A DNA stretch of 64,000 bases from Paraburkholderia nodosa (GTDB lineage: Bacteria > Pseudomonadota > Gammaproteobacteria > Burkholderiales > Burkholderiaceae): positions 124,001-188,000 of the forward strand of contig NZ_MCNV01000014.1 in the NCBI RefSeq assembly GCF_001718195.1. The letters run 5' to 3'. A model generated the notes under the pieces. The model had not been told where the DNA came from and made no database searches. It worked only from the letters and a program-made list of their open reading frames with translations. The position numbers and the translations under genes were made by a program. Each line of letters opens with the position of its first letter. Positions within the stretch are counted from its first letter, which is position 1. Below, piece by piece: positions 17,674 through 25,574 of this stretch.

Positions 17674-18684
17674 TTAGTGAATCGCCTGGATTTCGTCCAC
17701 GATCTTCTTCATGTCGGCCGTCTTTTCATACTTCGTCCAGACCGGCTGCATGGCCTTCACGAAGGCCGCGCGATCGACCTGCGCGGCCGGAATGATGGTC
17801 GCGCCGCCCTTTTCCACCGTCTTGCCCGCCGTGTCTTCGCGCGCGGTCCAGAGCTTCACGTAGTACGGCACCGAGTCGGCGGCGGCCTTCTTGATGATCT
17901 CCTGCTCCTGCGGCGTGAGCGTGTCCCATACCTTCTTCGAGAACACCAGCACCTCCGGGGTCATGGCATGGTCCGTCTCGGAATACACCTGCGCCACTTC
18001 GTAGTGCCTGGTTTCCTCGTACGACGGCAGGTTGTTTTCCGCTGCATCCACGAGGCCCGTTTTCAAGCCCGTATAGACTTCGGCGAACGGCATCGGCGTG
18101 GGCGTGCCGCCCATCGCCTTGATTTCGTCGACCATGAGGTCAGACGGCTGCACGCGCACCTTCAGGCCCTTCATGTCGGCCGGCGACTTGATCGGACGCT
18201 TCGCGTAGATCGAGCGCGCGCCGCTCTCGTAGAAGGTCAGCGCAATCATGCCCTTGGCCTTGAACGCGTCGAGAATCTTCTGGCCTTCGGGGCCGTACAT
18301 CACCTTGCGGAAATGGTCGATGTCGCGAAAGAGGAACGGCAGCGAAGGAATCATCGATTCCGGCACGATCTCGTTGAACGCGGCGCCATTGGCGCGCACC
18401 ATGTCGAGCGCGCCGATACGCACCTGATCGATCGTATCGTTCTCCGAACCGAGTGCGCTGTTGCCGAACACCTTGATCGAATCCTTGCCGCCCGTGGCCT
18501 GCGAAATTTCCTCGCCCATGTGCTTGAGCGCCATGTTGGTCGGGAAGGTGTCGCTGTGCACGTCGGCGACACGGAACACGCGCGCGTGCGCAGCGCCTGC
18601 GGTGAGCGCGAGCGCCGCCGCCAGAACGGTCATTGCGGTCTTCGCGGTGCGTGCACCCTGTGAGTTGCGAAAGGTCTTTTTCAT
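17674..18684 (-). CDS. dctP: TRAP transporter substrate-binding protein, likely hexuronate-specific
   Basis: A 336-residue periplasmic DctP-family protein. Residues 1-34 are a signal peptide ending AAHA. Family features include DIDHFRKVMYGPEG and RPIKSPADMKGLKVRV, whose arginines normally clamp a substrate carboxylate. FAEVYTGLKTGLVDAAENN follows near residue 215. The start is at MKKTFRN; a longer opening of 72 residues runs back through the leader. It is first in the dctPQM operon. The LacI-type operator at 18905-18918 lies in its promoter and matches the one at the uronate dehydrogenase gene, so a uronic acid ligand is inferred. Confidence 0.92.
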   Translation of the reverse strand: MKKTFRNSQGARTAKTAMTVLAAALALTAGAAHARVFRVADVHSDTFPTNMALKHMGEEISQATGGKDSIKVFGNSALGSENDTIDQVRIGALDMVRANGAAFNEIVPESMIPSLPFLFRDIDHFRKVMYGPEGQKILDAFKAKGMIALTFYESGARSIYAKRPIKSPADMKGLKVRVQPSDLMVDEIKAMGGTPTPMPFAEVYTGLKTGLVDAAENNLPSYEETRHYEVAQVYSETDHAMTPEVLVFSKKVWDTLTPQEQEIIKKAAADSVPYYVKLWTAREDTAGKTVEKGGATIIPAAQVDRAAFVKAMQPVWTKYEKTADMKKIVDEIQAIH

Positions 18685-19073
18685 TGCTTGCCCCAAGAAT
18701 GGAAGAGTTGTTTTCGAGCCGTGTTTGGGCTGATTCGCTGGCCAACCGGGTGTCTCAGAACCGGTGGTGGGTGATGCCTGCGTGAAGGACGACGCAAAGG
18801 CGGGGGCGGGCGCCGGCAATTGCCACCCCGACCACAGCGCACTTCGACCGGCGCCTGTTCTCCGCCATTTTCCGATCTCCTTTTGTTCTTCGCGTGCCAT
18901 TTCTGGAAAACGTTTTCTCGAAATTTAATGCGTTCCCTTCAAAATGGCTAGTAGGTAGTTACGCGGAGCGAAGCAGGGTTGGCGTGGCCCAGTTGGCGTA
19001 TCGGAAACAGGCGTGGCAAGGCCGCCGGCCGTTGTCTGGCGGCCAGCGCGGGGGATCTACAGCGATCAGGGAA
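18685..19073. other. Leader and promoter region of the TRAP operon
   Basis: About 390 bases between dctP and the lacI-type gene, which run in the same direction. It contains the dctP leader of about 220 bases, the operator and promoter at 18905-18950, and a spacer after the regulator gene. Apart from the operator palindrome I see no conserved RNA structure or small gene. Confidence 0.5.
18905..18950 (-). promoter_or_regulatory. dctPQM promoter with LacI-type operator
   Basis: On the minus strand, TAGCCA (18950-18945), 17 bases and TAAATT (18927-18922) make a plausible sigma-70 promoter. Four bases further on lies GAAAACGTTTTC (18917-18906), a perfect 12-base dyad with the central CG typical of LacI/GalR operators. 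The same palindrome occurs at 20189-20200 in the uronate dehydrogenase promoter. An operator covering the start site would block transcription until inducer is present. Confidence 0.75.
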
Positions 19074-20066
19074 TCAGCGACAGGCGACGGTCGAGTCGCG
19101 CACGACGAGGCGGGGTTCGAGCACGACCTGCTCGACATCGGCGCGGCCGGCCAGGACGTCGATGAGCTTTTGCATGGCCAGTTCGCCCATGCGCTCGCTC
19201 TGCCCGTCGATCGTGGTCAGGCGCGGCTCGACGTATTCGCCATAGGGCACGTTGTCGATGCCGGCAACCGAGACGTCCTGCGGCACGCGAAAGCCGAGCG
19301 ACCTGGCCTCCTTCATGAAGCCGAGCGCAATGAGGTCGTTGTAGCAGATCACCGCCTGCGGGCGTTTCGGGCCGAGCATCACCCGCGAGCAGGCGTGCTC
19401 GCCCGCCTGGGCGGTCGGCGCGTGCGTTTCGTAGACATCGAGCGTGAGGCCGGCCTCGGCCAGCGCCTCGGTGGCGCCGGCAATACGCTCGTCGTTGATG
19501 GTCGCCGCGGCGAAGCCCAGATAGGCGATATGCCGGTGCCCGAGATTGAGCAGATGACGCACCAGCATAGACGTCGCGAGCCGGTTGTCGAAACCGACGG
19601 TGGGCATGTCGAGCCCGCGCACGGTCCTGAGCATGACGACCGGCTTGCCCAGATTCATCGTCCACCGGGCGATTTCCTCGGAAGCCCGCGAGCTGACGAT
19701 GAGCCCGTCCACGCGCGGCGCGAGCGCTTCGATGAGGGAGCGTTCGCGGGCCAGATTCTCTTCGGCGTCCACGAGAAGCAGCGTGTAGTCGTGCTGGAGC
19801 GCCACGCGGTTCGCGCCCTTGACCACGTTCGTGAAGTGCGGGTTCGCGATGTCCAGAATGGCGATGCCGATGGTGCGCGTGCGCCCCGTGATCATCGAGC
19901 GCGCCAGCGGATTGGAGCGGTAGCCGAGCAGCGCGATGGCGTCCTTGACCTTCGCTTCCACCGCCGGCGAAAAGCGCTGGGTGCCGTTCACGTACTTCGA
20001 TACCGTCGCGACCGAAACGCCGGCCATGGCGGCGACATCGCGAATCGTCGGGGAACCACTTTTCAT
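19074..20066 (-). CDS. LacI-family repressor of the hexuronate module
   Basis: A 330-residue LacI/GalR protein. The HTH and hinge lie at residues 7-60 (TIRDVAAMAGVSVATVSKYVNG) and a periplasmic-binding-protein-like sensor domain follows (GIAILDIANPHFTNVVKGA, GIDNVPYGEYVEPRLTTI). No strong ribosome site precedes the ATG, but the HTH spacing supports it. The gene lies between the TRAP operon and the divergent uronate dehydrogenase gene. Both promoters carry the same palindrome, so it most likely represses both and is relieved by a uronate or a breakdown product. Confidence 0.9.
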   Translation of the reverse strand: MKSGSPTIRDVAAMAGVSVATVSKYVNGTQRFSPAVEAKVKDAIALLGYRSNPLARSMITGRTRTIGIAILDIANPHFTNVVKGANRVALQHDYTLLLVDAEENLARERSLIEALAPRVDGLIVSSRASEEIARWTMNLGKPVVMLRTVRGLDMPTVGFDNRLATSMLVRHLLNLGHRHIAYLGFAAATINDERIAGATEALAEAGLTLDVYETHAPTAQAGEHACSRVMLGPKRPQAVICYNDLIALGFMKEARSLGFRVPQDVSVAGIDNVPYGEYVEPRLTTIDGQSERMGELAMQKLIDVLAGRADVEQVVLEPRLVVRDSTVACR

Positions 20067-20157
20067 AGATCGGCAACGCCAGGGAGGATCGACGGCGAGC
20101 ATTGTCGCAGAAACGGACCTCGGGTGAACCCCGGTATTCGCCGCAGGTATTCCTCCA

Positions 20158-20201
20158 TTGACGCTGCGACCGCCGATGGCTATATTTGGAAAACGTTTTC
20201 C
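20158..20201 (+). promoter_or_regulatory. Uronate dehydrogenase promoter with LacI-type operator
   Basis: TTGACG (20158-20163), a 17-base spacer and TATATT (20181-20186) form a near-consensus sigma-70 promoter. Starting one base later, GGAAAACGTTTTCC (20188-20201) is a perfect 14-base dyad covering the expected start site. Its 12-base core is identical to the operator in front of dctP. The layout predicts start-site blockade by the LacI protein encoded next door. Confidence 0.82.
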
Positions 20202-20240
20202 TCGCGTTTTCAATACCAAAATAATCTCCAGGGAGCCCTG

Positions 20241-21074
20241 ATGTCGCAACACCCACTTGCAGCCAAACCGTTCGGCCGCCTTCTTCTTACCGGCGCGGGC
20301 GGCAATCTGGGCCGTCAGTTGCGCGGCGCGCTCGCGAACTGGGCCGAGATCGTTCGCGTCAGCGACATCACGGAGCCGGGCGAGGCGGCGGCACACGAGG
20401 AAACGCGCCGCGTCGACCTCTCGGATCGCGCGGCGGTCATGCAACTCGTGGAGGGCGTGGATGCGATCGTGCACCTGGGCGGCATCTCCATCGACGCGCC
20501 ATTCGACGATCTACTCGAAGCCAACATTCGCGGCACGTACAACCTCTATGAAGCCGCGCGCAAGCACGGCGTCAAGCGCATCGTCTACGCCAGCTCCAAT
20601 CACGTCACGGGCTTCCATCCCGTCACGAGCGTGCTCGATACCGATGCCGCGCACCGGCCGGACAGCCTGTACGGCGTGACGAAATGCTTCGGCGAATCGC
20701 TGTCGCGCTATTACTTCGATCGCTTCGGCATGGAGACGGTCTGCCTGCGCATCGGTTCGTCGTTCGAAGAACCGAAGAACGCACGCATGCTCGTGACGTT
20801 CCTGAGCTATCGCGACTTCATCGAACTCGTGCGCTGCTCGCTGTTCACCAACCGCGTGGGTCATGCGATCGTCTATGGCGTGTCGGACAATCCGGCGAGC
20901 TGGTGGGACAACGGCAAGGCGGGATTCCTCGGCTACCGCCCGCGCGACAGCTCGGCGCCGTACGCCGAACGCTTCCCGGCGACCGCGCCGAACGCCGAGC
21001 TCGGCGACGCTGCGCAGCAGTATCAGGGCGGACCGTTCGTGCTCGGCGAGCCGATGCATGGCGCCGAACGCTGA
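20241..21074 (+). CDS. udh: NAD-dependent uronate dehydrogenase
   Basis: A 277-residue extended SDR of the uronate dehydrogenase group, which oxidises galacturonate or glucuronate to the aldarolactone with NAD+. The cofactor motif is TGAGGNLG (17-24). The catalytic pair is Tyr144-x3-Lys148 (YGVTK), and the Ser-rich ASSNHVTGF segment is at 117-125. A GGGAG site precedes ATG. Its divergent LacI regulator, shared operator and nearby TRAP importer make an uptake-plus-oxidation unit. No aldarate dehydratase is seen in the window, so later steps are encoded elsewhere. Confidence 0.88.
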   Translation: MSQHPLAAKPFGRLLLTGAGGNLGRQLRGALANWAEIVRVSDITEPGEAAAHEETRRVDLSDRAAVMQLVEGVDAIVHLGGISIDAPFDDLLEANIRGTYNLYEAARKHGVKRIVYASSNHVTGFHPVTSVLDTDAAHRPDSLYGVTKCFGESLSRYYFDRFGMETVCLRIGSSFEEPKNARMLVTFLSYRDFIELVRCSLFTNRVGHAIVYGVSDNPASWWDNGKAGFLGYRPRDSSAPYAERFPATAPNAELGDAAQQYQGGPFVLGEPMHGAER

Positions 21075-21243
21075 TCGGAGTCCTGATAAAAGGGAAGACG
21101 GGCCCGGACGCCTGCAAGCAGACTGCCCTGGCCGCGAAGCGGCTAGGGCGGGGTTGCGCGGCGATTGACAGTTAGTTGCACATTTACTGACGTGTCATGC
21201 ACCTACCGCCGCCCTCGCCCGGCAGCGAATACAACCTGTAGAC

Positions 21244-21288
21244 TGTATTTTTAAATTACAGCCTGTGATTTGTATTTTTCCTTTACAG
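21244..21288 (+). promoter_or_regulatory. Tandem operator-like repeats before hipBA
   Basis: Two 18-base elements of the form TGTATTTTTnnnTTACAG lie at 21244-21261 and 21271-21288, 27 bases apart start to start. Their ends (TGTA.../...TACA) are inverted. Further CTGTA words flank them at 21236 and 21297. The AT-rich block contrasts with its GC-rich surroundings and directly precedes hipB. HipB proteins bind several such sites to autoregulate. The assignment is inferred from repetition and position. Confidence 0.6.
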
Positions 21289-21369
21289 GGTATAGACTGT
21301 ATCCGACTGCGCCGCGCGTTTCCGTTTGCTTCGGCCGTCTGCATCGGCATTTCGCCGCCCGGAGTTGCC

Positions 21370-21768
21370 GTGGACTACCCTCTCAAGACCCTGAGCCAGC
21401 TGCGCCCGATTCTCGTCGGCTTCCGCAAGAAGGCCGGCCTCACCCAGAAAGACATCGCCGCGCGGCTCGGCATCTCGCAGCAGAGCTATGCCGCGTTCGA
21501 GGCGAATCCCGAAGCCGCGAGCGTCGAGCGGCTCGTGCGGGTCTTGCGCCTCGTCGACGTCGAAATCAAGCTCGGCGCGCCCGAAGCCAAGGCCTCGCCT
21601 GTCGCGGCGAAAGCCGCGCCCCGCCCGGCCAAAGCACCTGCGGCTGCAGCCAGGATGCCGAGCGCGGCCACCCCCCCGGCCGCCCGCAAACGCACCCGCG
21701 CCACGCCGGCGGAGGCCGCGCCGCAGCGCCAGTCCGCCGGCCGCCGCAAGCCGAGGGAGGACTGGTGA
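21370..21768 (+). CDS. hipB: HipB-type antitoxin with XRE helix-turn-helix
   Basis: A 132-residue DNA-binding antitoxin. The HTH (LTQKDIAARLGISQQSYAAFE) spans about residues 24-44. After residue 75 the chain is Ala/Pro/Lys/Arg-rich and disordered, longer than in E. coli HipB (88 residues). The GTG start is chosen for its GGAG site five bases upstream; an earlier in-frame ATG lies inside the operator block. The stop overlaps the GTG start of hipA by four bases, so translation is coupled. It should neutralise HipA and repress the operon. Confidence 0.85.
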   Translation: MDYPLKTLSQLRPILVGFRKKAGLTQKDIAARLGISQQSYAAFEANPEAASVERLVRVLRLVDVEIKLGAPEAKASPVAAKAAPRPAKAPAAAARMPSAATPPAARKRTRATPAEAAPQRQSAGRRKPREDW

Positions 21769-23096
21769 GCACACGCCCCCGCCTGCCCAACCGGCTCGAC
21801 CTGTGGATGAACGGCCTCCCGGTGGGCTACTGGGAGAACGTGCGCGGCAACGAACGCCTCGTCTACCTCGACAGCTGGCTCGACGACGAGCAAGGCCGCC
21901 CCCTTTCGCTCTCGCTGCCGTTCACGCCCGGCAACCAGCCCTACCGCGGCCAGATCGTCGCGGACTATTTCGACAATCTGCTGCCGGACAGCGACCGCAT
22001 CCGCAGACGCATCGCCGCGCGCTACCAGACCGGCGGCACCTCGCCGTTCGAGCTGCTCGCCGCGCTCGGCCGCGATTGCGTGGGCGCGCTGCAGATCCTT
22101 CCAGCTGGCGAAGCGCCCACCGGCCTGAAGAGCATCAAGGGGCGCGCCCTGAGCGAAGGCGACATCGCGCAACTGCTGCGCGAAACCACCGCCACGCCGC
22201 ATGCGGGCGAGCACGAAGCCGTGGACAGCCTGCGGCTGTCGATCGCCGGGGCGCAGGAAAAGACCGCACTGCTGCGGCATGGCGGGCAGTGGCTGCTTCC
22301 GCAGGGCAGCACGCCGACCACGCACATCCTGAAGCTGCCGCTCGGCCTCGTCGGCAACATGCGCGCCGACATGCGCACCTCGGTGGAAAACGAGTGGCTG
22401 TGCACGCAAATCATCGCGGGCTACGGTTTGCCCGTCGCGCCGTGCGAAATCGCGCAATTCGAGGACGCGAAGGCACTGATCGTGGAGCGTTTCGACCGGC
22501 GTCTTGCGAGCGACGCCAGGTGGATCGTGCGCCTGCCGCAGGAGGATCTGTGCCAGGCCACCGGCACGTCCGGCCTCGCCAAATACGAAGCCGACGGCGG
22601 CCCCGGCATCGACGCGATCATGCAGGTGCTGGACGGCTCCGTGCAGGCCACGGCCGATCGCCGCAACTTCTTCGTCACGCAGCTCATCTTCTGGCTGCTC
22701 GCGGCCACGGACGGCCACGCGAAGAACTACAGCATTGCGCTGCTGCCCGGCAGCCAGTACGCCGCCACGCCGCTCTACGACGTGCTCAGCGCGCATCCGG
22801 TCGTCGGCCGGGGCCGCAATCATATTGCGCCGCAGCGCGTGAGCCTTGCGATGGCCGTGCGCGGACGCAACCGGCACTATCGCGTCGAGGAGATCTATCC
22901 GCGGCACTGGATCGCCCAAGGCCAGCGCGTGGGATTCGCCGCGGCGGATGTCGAAGCGATGCTCGCGCAGGTGGCAGCGCAAACGCCGCGCGTGATCGAA
23001 GCCGTCGCGGCGCAGATCCCCGCCGATTTCCCCGCAGATGTAGCCGACGCCGTTTTCGCCGGCATGCGCCGGCTCGCCGCGAGGCTTACCGCGTAG
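21765..23096 (+). CDS. hipA: HipA-type serine/threonine kinase toxin
   Basis: A 443-residue HipA-family kinase. E. coli HipA phosphorylates glutamyl-tRNA synthetase and causes growth arrest and persistence. Visible elements are the N-terminal HipA domain (GNQPYRGQIVADYFDNLLPDSD), the SIAGAQEKTALL loop, the KLPLG strand and the catalytic segment ATDGHAKNYSIALL with its Asp and Asn. The full length and intact motifs suggest an active toxin. The start is GTG, overlapping the hipB stop. Its own stop is six bases from the stop of a convergent LysR gene. Confidence 0.92.
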   Translation: MSTRPRLPNRLDLWMNGLPVGYWENVRGNERLVYLDSWLDDEQGRPLSLSLPFTPGNQPYRGQIVADYFDNLLPDSDRIRRRIAARYQTGGTSPFELLAALGRDCVGALQILPAGEAPTGLKSIKGRALSEGDIAQLLRETTATPHAGEHEAVDSLRLSIAGAQEKTALLRHGGQWLLPQGSTPTTHILKLPLGLVGNMRADMRTSVENEWLCTQIIAGYGLPVAPCEIAQFEDAKALIVERFDRRLASDARWIVRLPQEDLCQATGTSGLAKYEADGGPGIDAIMQVLDGSVQATADRRNFFVTQLIFWLLAATDGHAKNYSIALLPGSQYAATPLYDVLSAHPVVGRGRNHIAPQRVSLAMAVRGRNRHYRVEEIYPRHWIAQGQRVGFAAADVEAMLAQVAAQTPRVIEAVAAQIPADFPADVADAVFAGMRRLAARLTA

Positions 23097-23102
23097 GCGA
23101 AA

Positions 23103-24011
23103 TCAGCCGCCCGCAAGCTCCTCGTCGTCGATCGCGCGCGTGAGCAGGTCGAGAAAGGCCTGCATGGTTTGCGGCAGCGTGCGGCCCGCCATCGTCTGGA
23201 TCTGCAGCGTACGCTGATGCAGTTCCGGGTTCGTGAGCGGCACGGCGGCCAGCCCCTCCACCTCGAGACGGCCGCGCACGGTCAGAAAGCCGGTGAACGT
23301 CACGGCATCGGTGAGGCGTACGAATCGTTGCAACGCCACATGATAGTTGCTGACGAACACCGGCTCGAAGATCAGCCCTTCGAGGCTGCACGCGATGTCG
23401 AGGAGCTGGCGAATCGTCACGCCCTGGCTGTTCATGGCGACCGGCCAGGGGATCAGATCGCGCAACGACAGCGACTCGCGCGCCGCCAGCGGATGATCGC
23501 GCCGCATGAGCGCGAAGATCGGCGCGCGCTGCGAACAGTGCACGGCAATCTCCTTCTCGGGCGCGACGCTGAAGCACAGCGCGATATCGGCTGTGCCCTC
23601 GCGCACGCGCTGCGTTGCAACAGAAGGCGCCGACACGTCCAGCTGAAAATGCGTTTGCGGATGGCTCCGGAGAAAGTGAGCAAATACCTGTGGCAGAAAA
23701 TCCGGCGCGAGGCCTTCGGAACTCGCAACGCGGATAGTCGCGCGACCGCCCTCGCTCAGCCCGCGAATCTCGCCGACCACGCGCTCCGTTTCGAGCAGGC
23801 TGCGCCGCGCGTGCTCGGCCAGCATGCGCCCCGCCTCGCTCAGCACCATGCCGCGCGGGCGCCGTTCGAATAACGGCGTGCCGAGCTCCTCTTCGAGCCG
23901 GGCGATCTGCCGGCTGAGCGCCGACACGGCAACGTAGAGCCGCTCGGACGCCTTGCTCAGCGAGCCGCTGCGGGCCACTTCCAGAAAATAGCGCAGTGCG
24001 GTGTTGTCCAT
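23103..24011 (-). CDS. LysR-family transcriptional regulator of the first M20/MHS cassette
   Basis: A 302-residue LysR protein starting at MDNTALRYF, where the HTH (GSLSKASERLYVAVSALSRQI) has its normal position; longer openings extend into the intergenic region. It is divergent from a metallopeptidase, transporter and serine hydrolase set. The inverted repeat at 24036-24052 lies just upstream of its start. The effector domain lacks distinguishing marks that would reveal the inducer. Confidence 0.9.
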   Translation of the reverse strand: MDNTALRYFLEVARSGSLSKASERLYVAVSALSRQIARLEEELGTPLFERRPRGMVLSEAGRMLAEHARRSLLETERVVGEIRGLSEGGRATIRVASSEGLAPDFLPQVFAHFLRSHPQTHFQLDVSAPSVATQRVREGTADIALCFSVAPEKEIAVHCSQRAPIFALMRRDHPLAARESLSLRDLIPWPVAMNSQGVTIRQLLDIACSLEGLIFEPVFVSNYHVALQRFVRLTDAVTFTGFLTVRGRLEVEGLAAVPLTNPELHQRTLQIQTMAGRTLPQTMQAFLDLLTRAIDDEELAGG

Positions 24012-24035
24012 GTCGATGAGCGCGGTCTCGTCCGC

Positions 24036-24052
24036 TTTGCCGTTTCGGCAAA
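24036..24052. promoter_or_regulatory. Inverted repeat, candidate LysR operator
   Basis: TTTGCCG and CGGCAAA are exact 7-base arms around TTT, 25 bases upstream of the LysR start and 94 bases upstream of the divergent M20 gene. It may be the autoregulatory site. An AT-rich tract follows to its right. Confidence 0.4.
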
Positions 24053-24145
24053 GATAGATCACAAATATTGTAATTGTGCAGAAATATCGGTGGTTGCAGG
24101 ATCGGTCGACGTCATCAAACGCCATCGAACAGAGGGAGACGCGCG

Positions 24146-25564
24146 TTGAACCGTGACACCGCCATTCAAACTGCAGTCGATCAATACGATTCAGGCCGCT
24201 TCCTGAACGACCTGCGCCGCCGCGTGGCATTTCGCACCGAGAGCCAGGAGCCGGAGAGCGGCGGCCGTTTGCGCGCCTATCTGGACGAGGAACTCACGCC
24301 GCTGCTCACCCAATGGGGTTTCACCTGCCGGGTCGTCGAGAATCCCGCCAACGGCGGCGGCCCGTTCCTGATTGCTCACCGCCACGAAGACGATGCGCTG
24401 CCCACCGCGCTCAGCTACGGCCACGGCGACGTGGTACGCGGCTACGACGCGCAATGGCGCTCGGGCCTCACGCCATGGGACGTAACCGTCGACGGCGAGC
24501 GCTGGTACGGCCGCGGCACCGCCGACAACAAAGGCCAGCACAGCATCAACCTCGCGGCGCTCGAGGCCGTGCTCGACGCGCGCGGCGGCAAACTCGGCTT
24601 CAACCTCAAGCTGCTGTTCGAAACGGGCGAGGAAGTCGGCTCGCCGGGCCTGCACGAACTGTGCACGCGGTTGCGCGACGAACTCGCCGCCGACGTGCTG
24701 ATCGCCTCCGACGGACCGCGCCTGAGCGCGCACCGTCCGACAATCTTTCTCGGCTCGCGCGGCCTCGTCAATTTCAAGCTCGAACTCACGCTGCGCGAAG
24801 GCGGTCATCATTCGGGCAACTGGGGCGGCCTGTTGCGCAATCCGGGCGTCGTGCTCGCGAATGCGATCGCTTCCATGGTCGATGCGCACGGCAAGATCCT
24901 CGTCGATGGCCTGCGCCCGCCGCCGATTCCGGAATCCGTGCGCCGCGCGCTCGCCGATATTCGCGTGGGCGGCAATCCGGGCGAGCCCGAGGTCGATCGC
25001 GATTACGGCGAGCCGGGCCTCACGCCCACCGAGCGCGTGTTCGGCTGGAACAATCTGGAAGTACTCGCGTTCCGCACGGGCAACCCCGAGAAGCCCGTGA
25101 ACGCGATTCCGCCGCACGCCATCGCGTACATGCAGATCCGCTTCGTCGTGGGCACGAACTGGCAGGACCTCGAACGGATCGTGCGCGCGCACCTCGATGC
25201 GCACGGCTTCGAGATGATCGAACTCGAAGTGGAACGCGGCGCACCGGCCACGCGCGTCGATCCCGACAACGCCTGGGTGCAATGGGCGCTGCGCTCGCTG
25301 CGCGAGACCACGGGAGCCGACCCCGTGCTGCTGCCGAATCTCGGCGGCACGCTGCCCAACGACGTATTCGCCGAGGTGCTCGGCATGCCCACGCTGTGGG
25401 TGCCGCATTCGTATCCGGGCTGCTCGCAGCACGCGCCGAACGAGCACCTGCTCGGCCCGGTCGTGCGCGACGGGCTGCGCATCATGGCTGGCCTCTTCTG
25501 GGACCTCGGCGCAAGAGAGGCCGGCGCGTCCAACCCCGCACCGCATCCCACCACGCTTGCATGA
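24146..25564 (+). CDS. M20-family metallopeptidase / deacylase
   Basis: A 472-residue zinc hydrolase of the M20 (ArgE/DapE/carboxypeptidase) family. The zinc and catalytic motifs are YGHGD, WYGRGTADNKGQH and FETGEEVGS, in the usual order, with GGHHSGNWGG in the dimerisation domain. The chosen start is a TTG preceded by GGGAG at seven bases; the ATG at 24074 lies too far upstream in the regulatory region. It probably removes an acyl or amino acid group from a transported amide. Its end overlaps the first possible ATG of the next gene, consistent with an operon. Confidence 0.88.
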   Translation: MNRDTAIQTAVDQYDSGRFLNDLRRRVAFRTESQEPESGGRLRAYLDEELTPLLTQWGFTCRVVENPANGGGPFLIAHRHEDDALPTALSYGHGDVVRGYDAQWRSGLTPWDVTVDGERWYGRGTADNKGQHSINLAALEAVLDARGGKLGFNLKLLFETGEEVGSPGLHELCTRLRDELAADVLIASDGPRLSAHRPTIFLGSRGLVNFKLELTLREGGHHSGNWGGLLRNPGVVLANAIASMVDAHGKILVDGLRPPPIPESVRRALADIRVGGNPGEPEVDRDYGEPGLTPTERVFGWNNLEVLAFRTGNPEKPVNAIPPHAIAYMQIRFVVGTNWQDLERIVRAHLDAHGFEMIELEVERGAPATRVDPDNAWVQWALRSLRETTGADPVLLPNLGGTLPNDVFAEVLGMPTLWVPHSYPGCSQHAPNEHLLGPVVRDGLRIMAGLFWDLGAREAGASNPAPHPTTLA

Positions 25565-25574
25565 GGACGTCGCA

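Noticed and set aside
18894..20240. A possible N-terminal extension of uronate dehydrogenase back to 18894
   Set aside because: The extension runs antisense through the LacI gene and the operator, and lacks domain content; the ATG at 20241 has a GGGAG site and gives the normal family length.
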